Positions 47,101 through 58,588 of a stretch of 64,000 nt of DNA are shown piece by piece. The notes below the pieces were generated by a model, which was not told the DNA's origin, searched no databases, and saw only the letters and a list, made by a program, of their open reading frames with translations. The translations under genes and the position numbers were made by a program. This DNA is from Chinchilla lanigera (lineage: Eukaryota; Chordata; Mammalia; Rodentia; Chinchillidae): the NCBI RefSeq assembly GCF_000276665.1, contig NW_004955417.1, forward strand, positions 16,901,301 through 16,965,300, written 5' to 3'. Numbering within the stretch: the stretch's first letter is position 1; each line of letters starts with the position of its first letter.

Positions 47101-50100
47101 CAGCATCTACACTGAACCTGCCCAAGACTTTAATGACATTCACATGATGTCTACATTCGTGCTCTCTCATTACAGCTTAATTATTAAAATCAGTAATGAT
47201 TTGTAAGCCTGGAAAATACTGTCTGTAATCCTTTTGACTCATGCTTATTTTGATGGTTCTTGAAATAAATTATGTCATACTTGTTCTAGATCTGGCAGAG
47301 GAAGGAAATTAAGTGGAGATCAAATTACATTGCCAACTACCGTTGATTATTCATCAGTTCCTAAGCAGGTAATTTTTAAATTTTGTTTTGAAAAATTGAA
47401 TATGTATTTCAGAACAGTATTTTTCAAACTGGATTGCAAGTATGAGTCACAAAATTAATTTGATAGGATTTTTTTTGCAATTTGTAGTTGTAAAATTCAT
47501 ATTATCTTGACTCTGCTGTTTTCTGTTTCTCCCCGTGGTTTCAACTGTTCGCTATTCTTTTTTGAAGCACTTTTATATTTAAAAGTCTTAGATAATTCCA
47601 CCAGTTATATCATCTAGGGATTGACATCTACTTATTTTCCACATGAAGTAAGATTTGTTGGTTCTGTGCATGCTGAATAATTAATTCTGGGTTGTTTCAT
47701 GAGCATTTTGAATATTACGTTTTAAGATACTGCCTTACGTAAATGCTGTGGGGATACTGATGTTTTTGTTCTGTTTTATCAGGTAGTCAGTTTGGTTAGG
47801 TGGAAACTTTAGTTGTAAGTTCAAGTTCTAATGTCAGTTTAATTCTCAAAGCATTTGTTTTTGTTTTGCTTTTTATTTTTTGCTTTTAATTATTGCAAAA
47901 ATGGTCAGTGTAGAACAAAATAAAAGAGAACAGAACATATCAGAATGTGAAAGTATGACTCTCAGTGAAAGTATTTTTTAAACTTTTGATTCTGTGTGAT
48001 TTGAAATGTACATTTTCTGTGAGTTAAAATTTGAAAACCAGTAGTATTTTAGAAAGCCCATTTTTCTAATAGTTGCTGACCATGTTGATCAATTGAATGT
48101 AGACAGATGTGGAAGAGTGGACGTCCTGGGATGAAGATGCTCCCACAAGCGTGAAGGTGGAAGGAGGGAACGGAAATGCGGCCACACAGCAGAGCGCTGT
48201 GGAGCAGCTGGAGCCTGACTACTTTAAGGACATGACACCTACTATAAGGAAAACTCAGAAAGTGTGTGGGAGATCGGTGCCTTTGAGGGTTAAACTTCTC
48301 AAATTCCTATAGTTAAAGTTACACAATATGATTATTATTATTCATTAGAAAATCTATTTGTGATTATCATTTTGTTTTCTGTTATGTTAAATAAGTTTTT
48401 TATATTCAGATAGCCTAGACATAGATCTATTAAATTATATCCCCCAGGCTTTTAATGTTATAGCTAAGCATTTATTGAAAGCCCATTGTATCTCAGATTC
48501 TAGGCTCCAGGCTGTGTGTGAGAGACTAAGTTGAGTATGATAACAGTTCTAACAAGTTCACAATTTGGTGATACCTGCAAACTGCTAAGTATATCCCATT
48601 GTTTATAACCATTATAAAAGTGATGCAGGGCTCTGAGAACCTTGTGTTCACCTTAACCATCCCACCTTATTTAATCTTTTTTGAGCTGAATATAGAGGAT
48701 CACTTTAGAGATGCAGGAAATTACTGGTAAAAGTAAAATGGCTGAGTGTTTTCCTTTTTATCAAAATGGTACATGTACTTTTTAAAATCAAACAATATAA
48801 AAGTACAAATGGAAGCATGACAGACTTCTATCCCTTCCAGAAGCAGCCACTCAGTAACTTTCTCTATTGGGGTTTTCCTAGTGCTTGCCGGAATATCTCT
48901 ATATAATGCATACATTTTTCCATTTGATTTATCAGTTACAGACATTGTCCTGTGATGCTATACTATGATAAGTGACGATTTATTTCATGCTACCTTTAAC
49001 TCTCTTCCAACTTCTTCACATAGTGTTATTCTTGTCTACTCTGTTTCAGAGAAACACACTTAGTGCTTCATTTGTTATTCTGTCGAACATGGAAAATAAG
49101 TATTTATTTCATACTTCATAATAAATTCCCTACCCTCTTCTAACCTAGTCAGTGTCAGCTATACATTTATTTTTGTATTACCAAAGTTGACAGCATTTAC
49201 ATTCTATTACATTGAATTGTACAAATGTCTTAATACTAAAAAGTATAAAGTTGTGTATTTTTTCAGGGATCCTTTAAATTGTTCAGTAGATGAATACCTT
49301 GTGTTGTGGAAGTGTGTTGTTGTTTTCCATAGAAATTTAGTAAACATTCATAGTGCCTTATTAAATTAATTAGGATGGAAATACTTTTAATAAAGTTTAT
49401 AAGATATTAAGCAAAATATTCTAATACTATTAGCCTGAAAGACTTAATTATTTATAGATACCTCATTTTTGGCAGGCTATTATTTATTTAAAGATAATTA
49501 TTTAGCTGAGTGTGATGGTGCATGCTCATAATCCCAGCACTTGGGAGGCCGAGTCAGGAGGATCATTGTGAGTTCAAGGCCAGCCTGGGCTACAAATTGA
49601 GCTTAAGGCCAGCCTGGACTGCATGGTGAAATGCCGTCTCAAAAATAAAAGAAAGGAAAGAAGGAAGGAAGGAAGGAAGAAAGGAGGGAGGGAAGAAAGG
49701 AGGGAAGGAAGGAAGCAAGGAAGGAAGGAGGGAGGGAAGGAAAGGAAAGGAAAGGAAGGAAGGGAAGGAAAAAAAGTTATAAGTACCTAATTGTATTTGG
49801 AAATCCAAGAAAAGTAAGGAGAGAGGAAAATTGTAATCTGCATTTTTCTTTCTAAAAGTGCTGTGCCCGTCTTTGTAGTATGAAATTGATTTGTGTGACA
49901 GCTACTTGGAAAGTTTGGTACTCTGTACAGACTGGTTTTTTTCTTGTTTTTACATTGTAAATTTTGAAAAGAATGCATATTTTAAGTAATTACAAGATGC
50001 AATGGTCATTTCTTTTTATATAGCTCAGTGTAAAGTATCCCTTTAATCCTACTTCAACTGATCTTGCAGATTGTTGTTAAGAAGAGAGAGCCCTTAAATT

Positions 50101-53100
50101 TTGGCATCCCAGACGGCAGCACAGGTTTCTCCAGCAGATTAGCAGCTACACAAGATATGCCTTTTATTCATCAATCCGTAAGTATATTAATGGGAGATAG
50201 GTAATAAAGGTTTCGTTTGTCTTTTTTGTTTTTTAAAGGAAAGGAAAAAACTCTTAAGTGCATTGAACATTATATTTCTGTCACTTTGAAACATGTTTAG
50301 CAGTTTACAAAAAGTCAACCTGGAATTGCACTAATCCTGACATATTGTGAGATTGTAAACTACATCAGAGACTAAGATCAGGGACCCATGGTACACAAGA
50401 AAGAGAGAAAACGTGCTATGTAGGCAGTAAGAACTGGAAAAGATCGCCCCTGAAATGACTGACCGTAATATTCATAGCAAGTTAGAATGTGTGTTGTTTC
50501 TTGCTTTGTTCTGGCTGGAAGTGAGACCCTGCAGGGCCCTGTGCCTGCCAGGCCAGTGCTCCCACCGAGCTGCATCTCCAGCCCAGCAGCGTGTTAGTTT
50601 GGAGTTATATTTTTGTTCTCTCATAGAGCATTTTTACATTTAAATTATGATTTGATTTAAAGCGTATTTGACTTAAAGTGAAACTCTTTAAAGCTGAAAA
50701 AATACTGCACAGTGTAGACTGAAGTTCTCAATCTTAGGGGCACAGCAGAATCAGCTTGGGAGCTTTTTAAAACAAACACCCCTGGGTGTGGTTGTGCTTG
50801 CATGTGATCCCCACACTGGGAGGCTAAGGCAAGACAGTCCAAGTGTAAGCCCTGCCTGCATATCTTTGCAACTTTGGGAGATCTGTGTCAAAATAAAAAA
50901 TGAAACTAGAATAAGGTGCTGGGAAGGTACTCAGTACTGCATAAGGCTCTGACTGTAGGTGCCAATGCCAGAACACAAAACAAAACAAACCCCCCCCACG
51001 CATACCTAGACTGTTCCTCAGACTCAAGCTTAAGCAGAAATGTCATTCATTTTATTATTTATCTCTTGGGTAGCCACCCCAGATTCACTGACTTTAAACA
51101 TAAGAGACATTTATTGTCTCATATTGTTTCTGTGTGTCTGGAATCCAGGGCCACTAAACTGGATGGCTCTGGCTCAGGGTGCCCGAGGCTTGACTAGGGC
51201 TTGACTCACATTGGAGGGATCCTTTGAAGCGGCCTCGCTCCCGTGGCTGGCAAATTCATGCTGGTGATTGGCTCAAATCCTCAGTTCCTTGCCGAGGATC
51301 TCTGCGTGGGACTGTTCAGTGTCCTTACGGCATAACTGCTGACTTTCCTAAAACAAGAGGCCCAAGAGAGAGCAAGCTAGGTCATGAGATACCACAGTGC
51401 ATTCTCAGGCATGGTCTTACAAGGGTATGTTGTCACTGTCATCTGACTTTTTCACTAGAAGGCGGTCTAAATCCAGGTGAAGGGGAGACGAATTAAGCTA
51501 TACCTTTTAAAGGAAGGAAAGTGAAGGAGTCTGGGGACATATTTTTAAATCGCCACATTTATCTGTCCTATGAATCTTCTTTATGGTAACTGCACAGGTG
51601 CTTCGGAGGCCCTTTTCCCCAGGAGATCCCTGTTCATGCATGTTTTAAATTCATTGCTCAACAGCCATTCCCAGTAATGCACTCCCTGTGTTAGGTGCTA
51701 GTGATGCAGAGGTAAATAAGCAGAAAGGCAGGGTTCTTACCTCAGAAGAACGCATTCTGCTGGGGGAGGCGTAACTGAGTAAATGATCATACACCTAATT
51801 ACAAACTTCAGTAACAAACTGCAGTTACTTGATGCTGTGACAGATAGTAACTTTATAGGTACGTCTCTGAATTGTGTAACATCATACTGGTTAATGTTTT
51901 CTATTTCTCAATCTTAAACTTTATTCATGTACATTTGATCCACAGTAGTAAAGTGGTTCAATCCTGCCCATAGAATTAGTCCAAACTGAAATTATGTTAT
52001 TGTAATTGTAAAATTTCTCATTGTAAAGCTGTCAACATAGAGAGCCACTTACAGAGTTGGAAGGGGTAAATACAGTACATGTGTTCCGTGCTGTTCCTAC
52101 CTATTTTCCACCCAAGCCGACAGCGTTGGGAGGGGCTGTGATTGCATATGAGAATGGTTATCTACTTGACTTCATTCTCTGTACCAAAAGTATCATACCA
52201 TTCTATAATTAGATTTTTTGAAACCAAACAGTATTTTTCTCCTGAAATTCATCATTTGTATTGTGGGAACTCCTTTTATACTAGTGATATTATTTTTTTC
52301 TGGCACCTTTTATGTTTTTCAGTTTGTTCTATAATTTGTTTTGGATATGCTTGATGGGCAGATGTTTTTACTTTTTATGTAGGCAAATCTGTCTTATCCT
52401 TTTTGTGTAGAAGGTCATCTCTACTAAAGATGTGACCCTTTTCAGTGGTCCTACTAGTTTTAAATTTTTTTATATTGAACTCTTATTTACATAACAGCCA
52501 GACACCTGAGTGGAAAAACAGGACAACTATTATAAATGGAAAATTTAGGGCAGCCCACTCAGGCCCCCTTCTGTCCCTCAATTGGATAGACACTTTCTTT
52601 CCCTCAATAAATATATTCTCCTCTTAAAAAAAAAAAAGAAATAAAAAGAAAATTTACAAACAAGATATAGATAACCTGGTAATATTAAGAAAACTTTGAT
52701 CTTACTAGTTCTTGAAGAAATTCAGTCAGTCTTAGCAAATTAGCCAAGGTAAAATAAGAAGGCCAATATCCGTAGTGACAAAGGTACAAACAAAGAAGAC
52801 TTGTACCAACCTCTCAGGAGTGTGAATTGCTACAGCATATCAAGTCATTTATACTTGGTTTCAGTTGTTTTAGTGATGCCTCTTTTCTTTATCTACTTTT
52901 AGAAATATATGGTAAAGAAGATAATCAGAAATAATTTTTACCAGAGGATGGTATTACATATGATCAGGGGAAGAAAATCCAAAAAATTCATATTTCGGGC
53001 TAAGTACTCAAAACAAATCTGTGCACATACTGGTACCAGTTATTTTACACATGGTATTGTCACACCTGAGTATCCTAGAATGGTCATTCTCACTCGTTCT

Positions 53101-56100
53101 TGAGAGGAAAGAAAATGGCCATTTAGCGGTCTGGCTTGGGAGATAGTGGAAGGTATTGACCAACCTGATGATCAGGTATGTAGGACAGGGAGAGGGAAGC
53201 ATGAAGTAGAAATAGGGGTAAGCTTGCCTGGCTTGTCATTGTCACCTGGACTGGAGACCGGCCGTACCACTGGAAAAACACAAATTGTGTGTACTTAGAT
53301 GGAGATGAGCATGCTGGCTAGGCAACTTCTCAGCCCATGTTATAGTCAAGCATTTCTAATTAGGTCTGGGGCCGGTCAGTCTCTTTTCTTCTTTTCTCTG
53401 TGCCTTTCCTCTTTTGAAAAGAGAAACAGGAAAAAAATCTGTTCTTGTCTATTCCAAACTAGGTAAGCAAAAGTAGAAAATTAAATATAAAAGGATACCC
53501 CATAAAATGTAAGAGGAAAGGTAGACTTGGCCAGGAGTGATGGCCGGAAAGTTGTGCATTACTAGGAATCCTGCAGTTGTAGGCAAACCAGGACGAAATC
53601 ATCTTTGCCTGTACAGGACTTAGCATGGGAGTTGAGACACCTTGGGAGAGTGATGGGTTCTCAGTTGTGTTTTTAAAGATATTCTTGATGGCTTTGTGGG
53701 GAAGGGAAGGTTCTGCTATCTTACTTTGGCTTTATTTTTCACTGTAGTCTGAGTTAGGCGACTTGGATACCTGGCAAGAAAATACCAATGCGTGGGAAGA
53801 AGAGGAAGATGCAGCCTGGCAAGCAGAAGAAGTTCTGAGGTATTTGAGTGATATTTACATTACAACGCGAGTAGAAGAACTAGATTGGTTTCCTGTTGAG
53901 TTTAAGGTCAAGGAAGGCAGTTCTGCCAAATGTTACTTCTTCATTCTTTGTCAGGTGAAACATCCTCATATCATAGATAATATGGACTTGCTATTATTTT
54001 ATATGACTAAGAATAAAAAATAATAACCTTATTGATGGCGTGCAAAATCTTTTACATATATACCATACTGCAGTCGTGATATACCCTCCTGTGAAGGGGA
54101 GCTACCATTATACTGTGTGTTCTTCTAGAGCAGAAGTTATAACTGTTTTCATTTTTCATTGCTGAGTATAATGCCCAGCACTACACATTTGAAATGAAAA
54201 TTTATGTAGCGCTTTACGTCTGTACATACACCTTAATTGATGTGTGTAAATGCCCTATGAAGCAAATAAGTCAAAAGCTACAGAAAGGTAAATGCTACTC
54301 TGCAGGTTTTAAAATTCATTTTTGTTAGTGGTTCTTTCTTTGTTTTTGTGAGCAATAAACTGAGTTGTTGCTACTTGGACATTAAGTCCGAGTAAAGAGA
54401 AAATTGATTTTGAAGAGCTTGTGACTATGATCACTGATGAAAACTCATATTTAAATGTCTAAATTACTTATGCATTTTTGAAAAGTATATAGTAAAATGC
54501 AGTGATACGATTTTTTTTTATATTTTATTTTATTTTTCTTTGGTCTTTTTGTGACAGGGTCTCGCTATGCAGTTCAGGGTGGTGTTGAACTCACTTTGTA
54601 GCCCAGTCTGGTCTTGCACTCACAACAATCCCTCTGCCTTAGCCTCCCAAGTGCTGGGATAACAGGCAGGTGCCACCATGCCTGGCTCAATTGTTTTTAT
54701 ATTTTAAAAGTAAGGCAGGCCAGGAGTATAGCTCAGTGGCACAAGCACCTGCCTGGCAAGTGCAAGGTCCTGAGTTCAATTCCCAGTACCAATAAATAAA
54801 TAAAAGTAAGGTAATTTTATAGAAAATTAATTACCTTGTCTGTGTTTCATTTTTGTATTTTGCTTTCTTGTCTTTGTTGGTAAATTACAACTGTTTTTAA
54901 CAGCCAGCAGAAAGAGGGTCAGTTAAGTAGCTGGAAGTTTGGGGTGATTTTTTTTTTTCCTTTTATCTGGTTTTCAGCATGTATGCTTTTGTTTTGAAAG
55001 TAAGCAAAGTTGTGAGAATTTTTAATACTTAGTTCTTGTTAAAAAATTCTGAACTACAACATTTATATTCAAGGAGCATCATAAAAGGACACATTCTTTA
55101 AAAAATTAAGGTAGAGAAGTCAGTGCTTTAGAAAATTTGGGGCATTCTAGTGATTATTAGTGTCATTAGCCTCAACGGTAAAGGAAACAAAGAGATGTTC
55201 ATTTTGAATTGGTAATCTTAACGATAGTACTGTAAAGTTCGTGCTGTGAGCTCTCAAATATCTTAACATTGAGTGCATCAAGACCTCTTCTGTCCCGTTC
55301 TTTTGTTCCCTAACAAAACAAAAATGAAAAAATGTTTACATTACAGTGTCTTGGGAGAGTGAGATTGTTAGTCAACGATGGCCCTACTTCATGCTGAACC
55401 AGTACAGACAAAGGGATATGGGAGCTTCCATGTTATTAGTACACCCAGAATAACACTGAGCATTGTTAAGCTGTGTCTGTGTTCGTACTATCTTACTGTC
55501 TTCTTCCAGTCCCCACTCTAAAATACTCCAGTATTTGGGGCTGGGGATTTAGCTCAGAGGCAAAAGCGCCNNNNNNNNNNNNNNNNNNNNNNNNNNNNNN
55601 NNNNNNNNNNNNNNNNNNNNNNNNNNNNNNNNNNNNNNNNNNNNNNNNNNNNNNNNNNNNNNNNNNNNNNAAATAAATAAATAAATAAATAAAATAAAAT
55701 ACTCCAATACTATATTATTAGTGTTTTTACAGATAGAAGATTCTAGTACTTTAGCAATTGGAGGCATGAATATGAACAAATACATACATAAATATTGTCT
55801 TCAGATAAATTGAAATTTCTTCTTGTGCCAGGAACATTCGTTGCTGAGTTTATATTTTAGCTAGTAATTAGGTCAAAGCTTGATTACTTTGTATATAACT
55901 TAACCAGTCCTTTGTAGTTCTTTTTAATCTCCTTTTGTGCTACTAGAGTTCTAGGTTTTTTAGTGTGAAAGATCACTTTTTCTTGCACATGGCCAGAGCT
56001 AGTTGAAAACTAGATTTTCTTTTGTTCTTTAGAAACTTAGAGAATTGATGGTGAAAGTCAAAATGGTGCCAAAAATAAGTTCTGTTCTTTCCTTGAATTT

Positions 56101-57171
56101 TGGTTATCGATAGCTAACTACTCATTTATATTGTGATTGAGAACCATTGCTCTTCATAGTCAGTTTTAATTTGTACAAATGCTACCACATGTAGCAACAT
56201 TTTACTGCATATAAGCTAGTGTTGCCTATCACATTCCCAGTTGTGACCTACTTCTTCCTCAGCCTTGCATATTTCTTGAATTATTTTCTCATACCCTAAC
56301 CCTTCCAATTTAGGGCCAACTTATTTTGAACCTCTGGTCTCTTCTGTTTCATCGCTCCAGTCCTACTCCCACTTGTAGTCATTAAGGATAGAGAGGTGCT
56401 GTGATTCGGGACAGGTGCAGTTAGGACAGGAGCTGAGAAGGAGGCAGCATATATGTGATGTGGAGTTAGTAAACATCACCACTCTGATGTTTAGTAGGTT
56501 TGGTAAGATGTTAATCCTTACATAGATTTCTAGCTTCTAGGTAGAAGCTGTGTCTTAGGTTTCTGAGTGTCTTATGCACAACTGTATTCTTGCTATACTT
56601 TAGCTGAGTGTTTTAACAGTTAAAATAGGAAATTTAACCCTCAATGCCAAGCCTTTAAGAATGGTATCCTCTCCACACCCAAAGAAAAAGCTACGGTGCA
56701 TGGAAATAGTATTTAAAGGGAAGTAATCTGAAGAAAAAGGTATAACGATGTGGGTTCTTGTCCCCTGTACTTAATACTGTGATTGTAGGCGAATCACATA
56801 GCCTTTATACCTCATTCTATGTATTGGTAAAGTAGAGATAATACTGCCTGTGTTTGGTAGGTTAAGTTCTAAGGATTAGCAGGAATACTCTTTTTGAAAG
56901 TCTTGGAAATTTTCAAACCAGTGAGAAGATTTAACACTTTAAATATTTACTTCATGATAATAAAAAGGCATTGTTATTTCTTCCTGGAACTTTTTCACCC
57001 TTTTACCTGTGAGGTATTTTCTGAAAGATAATGAGCATGTTTGTTTTCAGGCAACAGAAAATAGCAGACAGAGAAAAGAGAGCAGCAGAACAACAAAGGA
57101 AGAAAATGGAGAAGGAAGCACAGAGGCTAATGAAGAAGGAACAAAACAAAATCGGTGTGAAACTTTCATAA
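44091..57171 (+). CDS. EBAG9: EBAG9 (RCAS1), complete coding region, six exons, 213 aa
   Basis: Coding segments 44091-44173, 47290-47368, 48103-48261, 50070-50177, 53748-53839 and 57051-57171 total 642 nt, 213 residues plus TAA, equal to the human length. All introns are GT-AG and all phases fit. EBAG9 is a small Golgi/vesicle-associated protein that restrains regulated secretion, including cytotoxic granule release in T cells, and binds Snapin. Features: N-terminal MAVTQFRLFKVCTC with Cys12, Cys14 and Cys27 (known palmitoylation sites) and a hydrophobic segment; RKLS36, a basophilic phosphosite; an acidic Trp-rich segment (WQENTNAWEEEEDAAWQ); and a C-terminal coiled coil (about 175-207) ending KIGVKLS. 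No lesion is seen. The ATG is chosen because it matches the conserved N-terminus and lies 15 bases inside an exon with a good acceptor. Confidence 0.97.
44174..46005 (+). other. EBAG9 intron, no recognised element
   Basis: AT-rich intron sequence; no feature supported. Confidence 0.5.
46010..46440 (-). repeat. L1 3' UTR, antisense (third copy)
   Basis: Shares GATAGGAAATTAACAATGG, TTACATATTGTTATCTTCAG and ATTCTTTCAGGTTTGAAATT-type blocks with the copies at 9.7 and 42.1 kb. Confidence 0.65.
46590..46745 (-). repeat. MIR SINE, antisense
   Basis: TATGTAGCAGGCACTGCCTAG, TAGATCCTCACAGGCACC and AAGGCTGAGAGGTTAGG follow reverse MIR order. Confidence 0.7.
47290..47368 (+). CDS. EBAG9: EBAG9 coding exon 2
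   Basis: 79 nt. Acceptor TTGTTCTAG, donor CAG|GTAATT. Encodes RSGRGRKLSGDQITL to SSVPKQ (residues 28-54), with Ser36 in a basic context. Confidence 0.96.
48103..48261 (+). CDS. EBAG9: EBAG9 coding exon 3
   Basis: 159 nt, phase 0 both sides. Acceptor TTGAATGTAG. The donor AAA|GTGTGT is weak (no AG before GT, no A at +4). Encodes TDVEEWTSWDEDAPTSVKVE to TIRKTQK (55-107). Confidence 0.95.
48470..48580 (+). repeat. L2/MIR-like fragment
   Basis: GCATTTATTGAAAGCCCATT and GATTCTAGGCTCCAGGCTG resemble old L2 3' ends. Weak. Confidence 0.35.
49504..49645 (+). repeat. B1 SINE, sense
   Basis: AGCTGAGTGTGATGGTGCAT, AATCCCAGCACTTGGGAGGC and GCCGTCTCAAAAATAAAAG. Its tail has grown into the polypurine tract that follows. 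Confidence 0.9.
49645..49776 (+). repeat. Polypurine (GGAA/GAAAG)n tract
   Basis: About 130 bases almost wholly of A and G on the + strand, with a single C near the middle. It lies 0.3 kb upstream of an EBAG9 coding exon. Confidence 0.92.
50070..50177 (+). CDS. EBAG9: EBAG9 coding exon 4
   Basis: 108 nt, phase 0 both sides. Acceptor GATCTTGCAG, donor TCC|GTAAGT. Encodes IVVKKREPLNFGIPDGS to DMPFIHQS (108-143). Confidence 0.95.
50521..50586 (-). repeat. Old tRNA-derived SINE, antisense
   Basis: CCTGCAGGGCCCTGTGCCTG, CCAGGCCAGTGC and CCGAGCTGCATCTCCAGCCC. Confidence 0.6.
50771..50985 (+). repeat. B1-dID dimeric SINE, sense, diverged
   Basis: The B1 part (TGATCCCCACACTGGGAGGC) is followed by an A-rich linker and an ID-like part (GGTGCTGGGAAGGTACTCAG). 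Confidence 0.55.
50990..52480 (+). other. EBAG9 intron, mostly unassigned
   Basis: An L2-like piece may lie at about 51650-51790 (GTGTTAGGTGCTAGTGATGC). No gene supported; frames at 50916-51496 show no family features. Confidence 0.4.
52498..52651 (+). repeat. Short poly(A)-tailed retro-insert
   Basis: A non-repeat-like block ending CCCTCAATAAATATATTCTC then a pure A run. AATAAA about 20 bases before the A run is the layout of a reverse-transcribed transcript end. Flanks ATTTACATAACA and ATTTACAAACAA are a possible decayed duplication. Confidence 0.45.
53748..53839 (+). CDS. EBAG9: EBAG9 coding exon 5
   Basis: 92 nt. Acceptor TTTCACTGTAG, donor TGAG|GTATTT. Encodes SELGDLDTWQENTNAWEEEE to EEVL plus the split Arg codon. 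Confidence 0.96.
54510..54687 (-). repeat. B1 SINE, antisense
   Basis: GTGACAGGGTCTCGCTATGC, AGCCTCCCAAGTGCTGGGAT and TGCCACCATGCCTGGC. Confidence 0.9.
54716..54800 (+). repeat. ID SINE, sense, with 11-bp duplication
   Basis: CCAGGAGTATAGCTCAGTGG to GAGTTCAATTCCCAGTACC, then an (AAAT)n tail. Flanks TAAAAGTAAGG at 54705-54715 and 54801-54811. It sits immediately beside an antisense B1. Confidence 0.9.
55537..55694 (+). repeat. ID SINE, sense, mostly hidden by an assembly gap
   Basis: GGGGCTGGGGATTTAGCTCAG begins the ID body. The gap starts at 55571 and ends in an (AAAT)n tail. Flanks TAAAATACTCCAGTAT and TAAAATACTCCAATAC differ at two bases. Confidence 0.85.
55571..55670. other. Assembly gap (100 N)
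   Basis: Placeholder-sized gap inside an ID SINE, consistent with assembly failure in a young repeat. The real missing length may differ. Confidence 0.99.
56740..56885 (+). repeat. MIR SINE, sense
   Basis: TGATTGTAGGCGAATCACAT, a GTAAAGTAGAGATAATACTG block and GGTTAAGTTCTAAGGATTAG follow forward MIR. Confidence 0.55.
57051..57171 (+). CDS. EBAG9: EBAG9 last coding exon
   Basis: Acceptor TTTGTTTTCAG at 57040-57050. Encodes QQKIADREKRAAEQQRKKME to KIGVKLS, stop TAA at 57169-57171. Highly basic and acidic heptads form the coiled coil. Confidence 0.97.
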
Positions 57172-57580
57172 CCAATGTGCTTCACATGTCACAGTGCCAG
57201 CAGGAGAAATCCGGGCTCCGCAATCCACGCGACATTGACATGGATTTAAGAGTATTTTCGGGCCACAAACACACTGCTTGATTCTAATGCATTCATCAGG
57301 CCATCCAGGACACAGGATTCTCCCAAAGTACCTTGAACTCTTAGTGATTGAGACTCAAAGGAACAAAAAAGACTTACGAGGCATTATTTTCCTCAGCGGG
57401 CTCCAAACATAAGACGATTGTTTGCTGTCAAGAAATTATTACAAATGGAATATACTGGTACTTCTCAAGCTATTGTTTCTAGCTGAATAAATATGTATAA
57501 TTTTATGGTGGAAAAGAACTCTCTATCATGCTTTCCTTCAATGTTCATAATTATAAAATAAATAATTTTAATATCCTTCT
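57172..57580 (+). other. EBAG9: EBAG9 3' UTR (proximal part)
   Basis: Poly(A) signals AATAAA at 57486-57491 and 57557-57562. The UTR may run further, since an ATTAAA occurs at about 58256. The real end cannot be decided without transcripts. Confidence 0.6.
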
Positions 57581-58405
57581 GTTTTCATGTCACCTGGCCT
57601 AAAGTAGACAAATTGTAGGTAGGGCTTTTGCTTCCTTATTTTTGTTGTCGGAAGCTGGTGTTAGCATACATTTTCTCTAATCTGAACTGGTCTTATTTGT
57701 TTGATACGTTAAAGAATTTAATTTTAGTTTTCAAGAAAATGACATTAAATGCAATAATATTATTTATCATAAATATTTTTTACATCATTTTCTTTTGGAT
57801 GGTGTTGCACTGGTATATTTGTAATTTATTAGCATGTATAAACATTTAAAATCAGCTAAAGTGACAAATTTGTTTTACATTATTATAACTTGTGAGTTTT
57901 AAGAACTAGTATGAGTAGGTTTTCCCTTTCATTGTAGATTTTGAGATGTTATGGTATCTTCAGTACCTTAGGTCTTCCTCCCCTCAAAAGCCATTAATTT
58001 ACAAATGCAGAAAGCCTTCAGTTCGGATATTTCAAGCTTTTGGATGATTTCTGTATTGGTTTTATATATCTGACATAATGTAGGTTTCCTGTGTTGTTGG
58101 CTAGGATAACATTATTGATTCACTGGATTATAAAGAAAGACAGGAGTAATCATCTGTTACGGTGTTGATTGGCTTGCCTTAAGGAAATATTTCAGTACTG
58201 TGTTCATGTTGCTGGGGGCTGGATTAAAAAACAGATTTGATAGTTTAAAATCCTATTAAATTTTTCTCCACAATACATCAAGCCTGATTTCCTGTGGCTT
58301 CAGAATTTTAAGAGATTTTTACTTTATTAAATGTTACTGTGTAGAATTAATATTTTGTGCAGTTTTAAAATATCCTAGACGCTCAATAGACCAAACATTA
58401 CTAAT
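57581..58405 (+). other. Downstream of EBAG9, no recognised element
   Basis: May include distal EBAG9 3' UTR. AT-rich; nothing else supported. Confidence 0.45.
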
Positions 58406-58407
58406 AT

Positions 58408-58588
58408 GTGTGATTCGGGTTTGAGCCTAGGCCCTTCTCATTGAACTGTGTCTCCAGCCCGCCCTTATTTTTTATTTTGAGACAGTGTCTCACTAAATTG
58501 CCCAGGCTGGGTTCAAACTTGTGCCCTTCCTGCCTCAGCTCCACCCAGAGTGCTGGGATTACAGGCATGCACCACTGTGCCTGGCTAA
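58408..58588 (-). repeat. B1-dID dimeric SINE, antisense
   Basis: A reversed ID-like part (GAGCCTAGGCCCTTCTCATTG, TGTGTCTCCAGCCC) precedes a reversed B1 part (GAGACAGTGTCTCACTAAAT, TGGGATTACAGGCATGCACC). Confidence 0.75.

Noticed and set aside
55473..55785. Frames across the gap at 55571-55670
   Set aside because: Artefacts of N bases within an ID SINE.
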